A stretch of 32,889 nucleotides of DNA, taken from contig JAHFTH010000005.1 of NCBI GenBank assembly GCA_023269445.1, positions 1 to 32,889 on the forward strand, written 5' to 3'. The DNA comes from Lacunisphaera sp. (lineage in GTDB: Bacteria > Verrucomicrobiota > Verrucomicrobiia > Opitutales > Opitutaceae). The translations under genes and the position numbers were made by a program. Position 1 is the stretch's first letter. Each line of letters starts with the position of its first letter. This document shows positions 25,490 through 32,889 of the stretch, piece by piece. The notes beneath the pieces were generated by a model. It was not told the DNA's origin. It saw only the letters and a list, made by a program, of their open reading frames with translations, and did not search any database.

Positions 25490-28252
25490 ATGACTGTCAT
25501 CCTGCGAACACTGGAGATTCTCGCCCTGCTCGGGGTGCTGGGCCTGCCCGTGAATCTGTTGCTGCTGACGCGCATCGATCGCCTGCCGGGACGGTGGCGG
25601 GTTTCCGCCCGGCTCCTGCTCGCCCCGGTGACCGGTCTGGCCGTCTTCACTGTCTTCACGGGTTTCTTCTACGCCACCTCGCGCCCGATCGTCACGTCCA
25701 TCCCTTGGTTCTGGTTGTTGCTCGGCGTCCTCTGGCTCGCCGCCCTGCTGGCGTGGTGGCGCTCCGTGCCCCGGCGTTTTCCTTTCCGTCCCGGCTGGCG
25801 TTCCACCCTCTCGCACGGCCTCGTGGCCGTCGGTCTCGTGCTGGTGCTGGAGATTAACTTCCGCCCCTTCGTGCAAAACCCGGACCGCGTGTTCTGGCAT
25901 TACGCCGGAAGCGACGGCTACATGTATATGCGCATGGCCGAAAACATCGGCAGTCGCGGCACGGGCATCGTGCCGACCTTGGGGCCCTTTGACGGCGTGT
26001 CGGGCTTTCTCACCGAGGACCTGCGCCATTTCCACGAGCGTTCTTTCACCGAAAAACCCGGCACGATGGCTGCGCTGGCCGGCTTGTCCGGACTCCTTGG
26101 TCTCACCACACACGAGACTTTCTCCCCGCTGTTGATCGCGGGCCTGGCCCTGTTGTATCTGACGCTGGTCGTCTTCGGCCGGTCGCTGCTGCGGCTGCCG
26201 CTCTGGGCCAGTGCGGGCTTCGCCATCATGGGAACTTTGGCCATGCCGGTCTGGATGCTGAGCAGCCACACCTTTTTTGCCAATGTGCTGGCCCTGCCGT
26301 TTTATCCGCTGGTCATGCTCGCGGTGCGGCCGGTCACCGCGTGGCGCTCGGCCGCCTATGTGGGTCTGGTCCTCGCCGCCCAGACGCTGCTGTTTCCGGA
26401 TGGAGAGCTCGCCCTCGTCGGGGTGCTGGCGGTCGTGACCCCTTTCCTCCTCTGGACCGCATGGCGCCGCCGCCGGTTGCTCCGGCTGCTGGCCGCCGGC
26501 GCTCTGACGCTGGGCACCACCTTGATCTTGGTCGCCCCGCTTGGCCGGGTGTTGTTCTCCACCACCTTTGCCCGACTGCTTGCTGTGCTCTCCGCCGCAC
26601 CCCGCAACGCCCTCCGGGGCGGGGCCGCTGCGGGTGGACCGCATCTTCACTTCCTGCCAAAAACCGATTACGTCTGGCCCGCCTTCAACCTGAACATGAT
26701 CCCGCCGCAGCCGCTGCAGGTCGGGGAGCGGCCCTACGTTTGGGGTTACTCCGCCCTGCTCGTATTTTTTATCGGGGTGAGTTTGCTGAGGCGACCTTGG
26801 CACCGGCTATTGCCCTTCCTGCTCAGTTTCCTCCTACTGCTGACCATCGGTTTGGCGGGGTTTTTCGAGAGCGACTATGAGCTGTTCCGGGCGCTGGCGA
26901 TCTTCGCCTTCGTGCCGCTGGCCGCCGTGTGGGTGATGCCGTGGCTGGTGGCCGGGTATGCCCACGCCAGACGCGCCACCATTCTTCGGCTCGCCGTGCT
27001 CGCCGTGATCGCACCGCTGCTGGTGCATTTGGTCCGGAACGACCTGAAGCATTTCCAGTTCGCCTACGACAACCACTTTCTAGATGCGCAATACACTACC
27101 GCCAACCTCAAGGATCGGACGGAGATTTCCCGTCTGGGTGCATCCCACTCCATGGTGCTGGCCACCGAAACCCCCACTTTCACGGCCATGGCCAATGCCA
27201 TGGTGCTGTTGAGCCCGGTGCGACTGGGGTTGCCGAAATTCTACCAGAAATTCGTTTTCTTCTACGACATCGGGAACCGGGATGTGGTCTATGAAGCCGA
27301 CCTGGTCGTGCGAAATCTGCGCTACATCGACATCTTCGACCGGACGGAATCGGTGCCCGCCAAACCAAAGCTCTACGTCTCCGGTGACTTCGAAGTGGTC
27401 GAGAACGACCGCGAGCCCTTCTTCGACAGTGACACTTTCCCCATGTGGCATGGCTACCCGAAGGACTTCATGAAGAAACGCGGCCTGCCCCTTTCCCGCA
27501 TCTTGTCCCAGCAGACCGAGATCAAGTTTCTCAGCCGGACCACCCAGCCCATCATCGTCGAGCTGCAGTTCGCCCCTGGTGCCCTGCCGGCCAGCCTGCC
27601 CGCGGCCTTCGACCGTGATGCCGTGCAAAACATCGAGGTCACCACTGACGGACGCGCTCTTCTGCCGCTGCAGGTGATCGGGCCCGGGCTGCACACGCTG
27701 ACCCTCGGGCCTGTGCCGCAACCGGCCCAGGTCAGCTCCTTTCACCTGCATGCCAACGGCACCGGGCTGGCTCCCGCGCTGCTGAAAGGCGGCTGGTTTG
27801 AAAGCAAGCACCTGAAGCCGGATCAGTTGATCCCGTTTCAAAACATGAGCCCGCACCCGGCGCGCTTCTTTTCCACGTTCGGTCCCGGGCTGGACGGCGC
27901 TTCCTTCGGCGCCCATCCGGTCACGCGCCTGTGTTTTCCCGTCGCCGCCGGGCATCGGCGGCTGCAGACCACCGTGCAGATGAGTCCGGGTGCCTACACC
28001 GACCTCGCGGAGAACGAGGCCACCGACGGCATCGAGGTCGAGGTCGCCCTGCTCGCTCCCGACGGCGGACGGACCGTCGTCTTCACCCGGGAGATTGATC
28101 CCGCCCATGTCGCGACCGACCGCGGCCCTCTGGCCGTGGATGTGAGTTTTGACGTGCCCGCTGACACCGAGGTCGAACTCTTTATCGGCCCCGGAAAAAA
28201 TGGCCATGACACCCGTGACTGGACCTCGCTCGGTGCCCTGACCATCGACTGA
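25490..28252 (+). CDS. Large multi-TM protein, candidate GT-C-type glycosyltransferase with C-terminal beta-rich region
   Basis: 920 aa; similar layout to 20943..23777; acidic motif YAGSDGYMYMRMAENIGSRG. Confidence 0.55.
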   Translation: MTVILRTLEILALLGVLGLPVNLLLLTRIDRLPGRWRVSARLLLAPVTGLAVFTVFTGFFYATSRPIVTSIPWFWLLLGVLWLAALLAWWRSVPRRFPFRPGWRSTLSHGLVAVGLVLVLEINFRPFVQNPDRVFWHYAGSDGYMYMRMAENIGSRGTGIVPTLGPFDGVSGFLTEDLRHFHERSFTEKPGTMAALAGLSGLLGLTTHETFSPLLIAGLALLYLTLVVFGRSLLRLPLWASAGFAIMGTLAMPVWMLSSHTFFANVLALPFYPLVMLAVRPVTAWRSAAYVGLVLAAQTLLFPDGELALVGVLAVVTPFLLWTAWRRRRLLRLLAAGALTLGTTLILVAPLGRVLFSTTFARLLAVLSAAPRNALRGGAAAGGPHLHFLPKTDYVWPAFNLNMIPPQPLQVGERPYVWGYSALLVFFIGVSLLRRPWHRLLPFLLSFLLLLTIGLAGFFESDYELFRALAIFAFVPLAAVWVMPWLVAGYAHARRATILRLAVLAVIAPLLVHLVRNDLKHFQFAYDNHFLDAQYTTANLKDRTEISRLGASHSMVLATETPTFTAMANAMVLLSPVRLGLPKFYQKFVFFYDIGNRDVVYEADLVVRNLRYIDIFDRTESVPAKPKLYVSGDFEVVENDREPFFDSDTFPMWHGYPKDFMKKRGLPLSRILSQQTEIKFLSRTTQPIIVELQFAPGALPASLPAAFDRDAVQNIEVTTDGRALLPLQVIGPGLHTLTLGPVPQPAQVSSFHLHANGTGLAPALLKGGWFESKHLKPDQLIPFQNMSPHPARFFSTFGPGLDGASFGAHPVTRLCFPVAAGHRRLQTTVQMSPGAYTDLAENEATDGIEVEVALLAPDGGRTVVFTREIDPAHVATDRGPLAVDVSFDVPADTEVELFIGPGKNGHDTRDWTSLGALTID

Positions 28253-28274
28253 CCTGCGACCAAATCTTTCTTCC

Positions 28275-30725
28275 ATGCCGGTCTCTGATTCCCCTTCCCC
28301 CCGCGATCCCGCGCCGTCCCCGGCGGGCGTCAGTTGGGCGGAGCTGGCTTTTTTCCTCCTCGTCGTGGTCGGCGGATTTTTCTTTTTGCGCGACGCCCCG
28401 CACTGGGGCCGCGCCGCCTACGTCGGCAGCGCGCAGTTCGGCGACGCAGAGTTCTGGTGGAACGGCGCCCTGCATTTTTCCCAGGGCATCGTGGCGGAGA
28501 ATCCCAATATCGCCTACCGCATGGGCTACGCCGCCTTCGGCGGGCTGGTCGCCGCGGTGGTCGGGCCCGACTACCGGGTCTTCCACCAGATTTTGCTCGG
28601 GGTGTTTCTCGTCACCATCTGCGGCCTGTATGGCTGGCTACGCGGCCTCATCGGCCGGATCGCGGCGGCCGCGGCGGTGGTGTTTCTCGTCTTCAATCCA
28701 TTCACGGCCGAGTGGCTGGCCATCTCCACCTCCGATGGCCTCGGCCTCGTGCTCAATCTGCTGGCACTGCTCGCGCTGGTCGCCGGCGTGCGCGACGGCT
28801 TGCAACTCCGCTGGATCGCCGTGTTCGGCGTCTTTCTCTCCTGCGCCTCACTCACGCGTCCGTTGATGACGCCGTTCATCGCGCCGGCCGCGCTGACCGT
28901 GATCGTCGCCGCGTGGGGCGCGTGGCGGAAGACCGCCGTCGCGCTCGGCGTCATGCTCGCCGCCTTCATTCTGCCCACGGTGGCCTGGATGACCTTCATG
29001 GCCGCGACCACCGGCAACTTTGCCCTGACCGGCGCCAGTCAGGATTCGTCGGCCTTCTACGCCGCCAGCGATCCGCAGATCCAGGTCTGGGGCGGCGCCA
29101 TGTATGCCCCGGTCAATGAGTCGGCCAAAAAACATTTCTCGACCGACCAGCCGACGGCCAAGCAGCTCAACGCCGAGTTCTGGATTTTGACGCGCGCCAA
29201 CTACCAAAAGCACTGGCGCTATCATCTGGACCGGCTTTGGCGCAACGCGTTCGAGCTCGCCCGCTTCACCCCCAAGCGCTCCGCCGTCTCCACGGTGGCC
29301 AGCGAACGCTGGCGCGTGATCCTCAAGGGATCGCTGACGCTGGCCCTGGCAGTCCTCGCGCTCCGGCAGCGCCGGTGGCTCTCCGCCGTCGCGGTCGTCT
29401 CGCTCGGCGTCACGTGGGCGATCAGACCGCAATGGCATCCGTGGCTGGTGTTGGGCGCCAGCTGGCTCGGCCTGACGGCCTTGCTGGTGGGCCGGCGCGG
29501 TTTGTTTTTGTGGACGGTCTATTGGTGGGTGGGCGTGATGGCGCTCTACCTGACCGGCGGCACCTGGGGCCCGCCCCTCGGCGGCGTGCAGGATTTGAAT
29601 GCCCTCGGCTACCGGCTCGGTTTTCAATTTTTCTTCGCCGCTGATCTGCTGGTGATCGGCCTGCTCGGTTGCCTCGCTTTCGGCACGGACCGCGCCGACC
29701 CGGCCCACCGCCTGCTCAAGCCTTCCCCTGACGCCGGACGGATCACCCGCCTCGGCTTGCGCGGACTGCTGGTGGTGCTCGCCGCCCTGCTCGGCACCGG
29801 TGCGGTGATCGTGTCGTGGCGGCTGGTGGCCCGCGCGCGCCAGGCACCCGTGGCCTACCCCGCACTCGACGCCCTCACCTCGCTCGACGTCATGCGCGGC
29901 GCGACCCCGCTGCCCGGCCTCACCCCGCTGTATACCGCCCTCAATCTTCACGACAGCACCCCGTTGCTCACCCGCGCGATGAGTTCCGGCTTCATCTGGA
30001 ACATGCCGGGCCAGCAGCGGAGCATGCTGCTGCTCTACCAGCAGGACAACGTGCAGCCGATCCAGATGAGTCCACGGAGCGTTTATGTGGAAATCTCCCG
30101 GCACGTGCCGGACCGCGCATGGATGAACCGGCAGGGCGCGTGGCTGCTCCGCTCCTTCCCCAACACGGCACAAACCAGCAACCAGGCCTTTTATTTCGAG
30201 ATGCCGGCGGTGCAGGCCTTCGTCCCGCTCGCGCCGGACGGCCGGTCCTACGATGTCAGTCAGGCCGTCATTTTCCCCCTGGCCAAATCCGCCACGCAAC
30301 TCGTCGCCTCGGGTGAACTGGTCGTCCGCGGATCAGCGCCGGAGTGGTCGACCAATTCCGGCACGCAGAAATTTCCCCGGCGGTTCTCCCTGCGCTCCTC
30401 CACCAGCGCGGACCCGATCATCGAGCTACTCGTCAACCTGTCCCGGGCGCGCGGCCATCCGGCGCTGCGTTTCGGCGTGCAAGTGGAAGCTGCGGCCGGC
30501 GCTCCGCCCCGCGCCGCCCAAGTCTACGCGTATCTGACCTCCGCGACCCGGCCCGGGGTCACGCTCTGGGAAAGCAATCTCGACTTCGCCGCGACCGAGC
30601 CGCTCTGGGCCGAGCTCACGGCGCTGGACCCGGCCGAGCTCACCCTCACCATCGAAAACTTGCTCCCGACCGATACGCTCTGGTTTTATGAGCTTGTCAT
30701 GACCGCCGACGATTTTACCCAATGA
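28275..30725 (+). CDS. Large multi-TM protein, candidate GT-C-type glycosyltransferase
   Basis: 816 aa; early loop FGDAEFWWNGALHFSQGI, many TMs, C-terminal beta-rich segment. Confidence 0.55.
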   Translation: MPVSDSPSPRDPAPSPAGVSWAELAFFLLVVVGGFFFLRDAPHWGRAAYVGSAQFGDAEFWWNGALHFSQGIVAENPNIAYRMGYAAFGGLVAAVVGPDYRVFHQILLGVFLVTICGLYGWLRGLIGRIAAAAAVVFLVFNPFTAEWLAISTSDGLGLVLNLLALLALVAGVRDGLQLRWIAVFGVFLSCASLTRPLMTPFIAPAALTVIVAAWGAWRKTAVALGVMLAAFILPTVAWMTFMAATTGNFALTGASQDSSAFYAASDPQIQVWGGAMYAPVNESAKKHFSTDQPTAKQLNAEFWILTRANYQKHWRYHLDRLWRNAFELARFTPKRSAVSTVASERWRVILKGSLTLALAVLALRQRRWLSAVAVVSLGVTWAIRPQWHPWLVLGASWLGLTALLVGRRGLFLWTVYWWVGVMALYLTGGTWGPPLGGVQDLNALGYRLGFQFFFAADLLVIGLLGCLAFGTDRADPAHRLLKPSPDAGRITRLGLRGLLVVLAALLGTGAVIVSWRLVARARQAPVAYPALDALTSLDVMRGATPLPGLTPLYTALNLHDSTPLLTRAMSSGFIWNMPGQQRSMLLLYQQDNVQPIQMSPRSVYVEISRHVPDRAWMNRQGAWLLRSFPNTAQTSNQAFYFEMPAVQAFVPLAPDGRSYDVSQAVIFPLAKSATQLVASGELVVRGSAPEWSTNSGTQKFPRRFSLRSSTSADPIIELLVNLSRARGHPALRFGVQVEAAAGAPPRAAQVYAYLTSATRPGVTLWESNLDFAATEPLWAELTALDPAELTLTIENLLPTDTLWFYELVMTADDFTQ

Positions 30726-30741
30726 CGCCCGGCTACGCCCT

Positions 30742-31515
30742 ATGACGACCACCACCGCCGCCGCGCCTCCCTTGGAGCAGCACAACGTAGAAATCCAACG
30801 CAACCGCGAGGCGTGGCAGCGCAAACCCATGCTGCGGGAAATCTACCACGACTTTTATCACCGGATCGCCGCGCGCATCGACCCGGCGGTCCCGGGCCCG
30901 GTGGTCGAGCTCGGCTCGGGCATGGGTCGCATCAAGGACGTCATTCCCGGCTGCGTCACGACCGACCTGTTTCCCAATCCTTGGTTGGATCGCCGGGAGA
31001 ATTGCTATCAATTGAACTTTGCCGACGGGGAGGTCTCACACCTCCTGCTGTTCGACGTGTGGCATCACCTGCGCTATCCGGGCACGGCCCTGCGGGAATT
31101 TCACCGCGTGCTCGCCCCCGGCGGCCGGTTGATTTTGTTCGAGCCCGCCGCGAGCTGGGTCGGCCGGCTGGTCTATCATTTCTTCCATCACGAGCCGGTC
31201 GCGGTGCACGACCCCATCACGTGGCAGGCCCCCGCCGGATTTTCCGCCGCCGACGCCGACTACTATGCCGCCCAGGGCTCGGCCACCCGCCTGTTCTGGT
31301 GGGGCGAGGGCCACGCCCGCCTCGCCGGCTGGCAGCTGCGCGAAGTGCGCCCGATCACCTCGTTCAATTACTTTGCCTCCGGCGGTTTCTCCGGGCCGCA
31401 GTTGGGCGGGCGCTTTCTGCACAGCCTGATGCGCGGCCTCGACTTCGTCACCGCGCCCTTCCCTCGCATCTTCGCCGCCCGCCTGCTCGTCGTCCTGGAA
31501 AAGGAGAAAGCCTGA
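30742..31515 (+). CDS. Class I SAM-dependent methyltransferase
   Basis: PVVELGSGMGRIKDVIPGCVTTDL, LLLFDVWHHLRYPGTALREFHRVLAPGGRLILFEP. Confidence 0.85.
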   Translation: MTTTTAAAPPLEQHNVEIQRNREAWQRKPMLREIYHDFYHRIAARIDPAVPGPVVELGSGMGRIKDVIPGCVTTDLFPNPWLDRRENCYQLNFADGEVSHLLLFDVWHHLRYPGTALREFHRVLAPGGRLILFEPAASWVGRLVYHFFHHEPVAVHDPITWQAPAGFSAADADYYAAQGSATRLFWWGEGHARLAGWQLREVRPITSFNYFASGGFSGPQLGGRFLHSLMRGLDFVTAPFPRIFAARLLVVLEKEKA

Positions 31516-31516
31516 C

Positions 31517-32889
31517 ATGCCCGCCGCCTCCGAACTCACCCGCCAGCATCTGGAGAAGATCCGGGTGTTCTTCGATGCCGCGCCAACCGCACCCAACGCT
31601 GCGGCCCGCCACTACCGTGCGCTGCTGGCCCGCACCTACAATCTGTTCATCCCCGCCGGCGCCTCTGTCCTGGAGATCGGCTGTGGCTCGGGCGAACTGC
31701 TCGCGCAGTTGCGCGCCCGCCGCAAGGTCGGGATCGACCTCTCCTCCGTCCAGCTCGCCGCCGCCCGCGCCCGCCTGCCGGAAGCCGAGTTCCATGTGCA
31801 GGCCGGCGAGGACCTGGCCCTCACCGAGAAATTCGACTGCATCATCATTTCCGACACGCTGAACCTGGCCGCCGACGTGCAGTTGCTGCTCGAGCAATTG
31901 CATCAGGTCACGCATGCCGACACCCGGCTGATTTTGAATTACAACTCCTCGCTGTGGCGGCCGTGGTTCGCCCTCGGTGAGTTTCTCCGCATCCGCCGCC
32001 GGCAGCCGCAGAGCAGTTGGATGAACACCGGCGACGTGCGCAACTTGCTCCAGCTCGCGGACTGGAACCCGCTGCTCACCCAGCCCCGCCTGCTCCTCCC
32101 GCTCCGGTGCCTCGGGCTCGAGCACCTCGTCAACCGCTGGCTCGCCCCGCTGTTCGGTTGGTTCTGCCTGACGGTTTTCTGCGTGGCCCGGCCCGCGCGG
32201 CCCCGGCCCGCGACCGCCCGCACGGTCTCGGTCATCATCCCCGCCCGCAACGAGGCGGGCAATATCGCGGCCGCCGTGCTCCGCACGCCCGACATGGGCG
32301 CGGGCACCGAGTTGATCTTCGTCGAGGGCCATTCCAAGGACGACACGTGGGCGCAGATCCAGCGCGTGCAACGCGAGCACCCGCAGCGGAAGATCAAGAT
32401 CATGCAGCAGACCGGCAAGGGCAAGGGCGACGCCGTGCGCATGGGCTTCGCCGCCGCCACCGGCGACATTTTGATGATCCTTGACGCCGACCTCACCATG
32501 CCGCCCGAGGAGCTGCCGAAATTCTACGCGGTGCTCGCGAGCGGCCACGCTGAGTTCGCGAACGGCGTGCGGCTCGTGTATCCCATGGACGAGAAGGCCA
32601 TGCAGTTCCTGAATCTCTGCGCGAACAAGACCTTTGGCATCATCTTCACCTGGCTGCTCGGCCAGCCCGTGAAGGACACGCTCTGCGGCACCAAGGTCCT
32701 CAGCCGCGCCCACTACGAACAGATCGCCGCCAACCGCGCCTACTTCGGCGACTTCGATCCCTTCGGCGACTTCGACCTGCTGTTCGGGGCGGCCAAGCTC
32801 AACCTGAAGATCGCCGACGTGCCCATCCGCTACCGCGCACGCACCTACGGCGAGACCAACATCCAGCGCTGGAGCCATGGCTGGCTGCT
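31517..32889 (+). CDS. Bifunctional class I methyltransferase / GT2 glycosyltransferase fusion (partial, runs off window)
   Basis: Continuous frame from ATG 31517: VLEIGCGSGELLAQL ... VSVIIPARNEAGNIAAAVL ... LILDADLTMPPEE-type DxD (MILDADLTMPPEELPKFY) with no stop before the window end. Confidence 0.85.
   Translation, partial: MPAASELTRQHLEKIRVFFDAAPTAPNAAARHYRALLARTYNLFIPAGASVLEIGCGSGELLAQLRARRKVGIDLSSVQLAAARARLPEAEFHVQAGEDLALTEKFDCIIISDTLNLAADVQLLLEQLHQVTHADTRLILNYNSSLWRPWFALGEFLRIRRRQPQSSWMNTGDVRNLLQLADWNPLLTQPRLLLPLRCLGLEHLVNRWLAPLFGWFCLTVFCVARPARPRPATARTVSVIIPARNEAGNIAAAVLRTPDMGAGTELIFVEGHSKDDTWAQIQRVQREHPQRKIKIMQQTGKGKGDAVRMGFAAATGDILMILDADLTMPPEELPKFYAVLASGHAEFANGVRLVYPMDEKAMQFLNLCANKTFGIIFTWLLGQPVKDTLCGTKVLSRAHYEQIAANRAYFGDFDPFGDFDLLFGAAKLNLKIADVPIRYRARTYGETNIQRWSHGWL

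Noticed and set aside
23789-26803. 1004-aa minus-strand ORF, the second-longest ORF listed
   Set aside because: Antisense to a GT2, a methyltransferase and a membrane protein; charged low-complexity composition, no recognisable domain.
28848-30299. 483-aa minus-strand ORF
   Set aside because: Antisense to the 816-aa membrane protein; same shadow-ORF composition.
1-32889. CRISPR arrays, tRNA/rRNA genes, prophage or IS transposases
   Set aside because: None seen on reading; no spaced repeats of CRISPR type, no transposase/integrase motifs in the ORFs.

Overview
High-GC window, probably from a Verrucomicrobia (Opitutaceae-like) chromosome; the lineage is inferred, not tested. There are three blocks. 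(1) nt 1-9753, minus strand: a complete Alternative Complex III operon (actABCDEF: pentaheme cytochrome, Fe-S/Mo-like protein, NrfD-like proteins, DUF3341, monoheme cytochrome), then a small conserved protein, a CcoN-like heme-copper oxidase subunit I and the start of a CcoO-like gene. The CcoN-like protein appears to lack nearly all heme and CuB ligands. (2) nt 9973-15954, minus strand: a sulfotransferase, a repeat/palindrome-rich spacer, and a TolC-HlyD-permease-ATPase exporter operon. That operon is interrupted by a four-helix-bundle (S23/IVP-like) gene flanked by inverted heptameric repeats. (3) nt 16214-32889, plus strand: an ABC-dependent polysaccharide locus with Wzm, an APS-kinase-like protein, Wzt with a C-terminal glycan-binding-type domain, a methyltransferase/coiled-coil/GT2 fusion, three giant membrane proteins (GT-C candidates), a DPMS-like GT2, methyltransferases and a second methyltransferase-GT2 fusion running off the end. 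The strongest leads are the ligand-less oxidase-like subunit attached to ACIII, the single-polypeptide analogue of a WbdD-like terminator/ruler plus GT, and the IVS-like cassette in the exporter operon. No database searches were run; alignments to family motifs are from memory.
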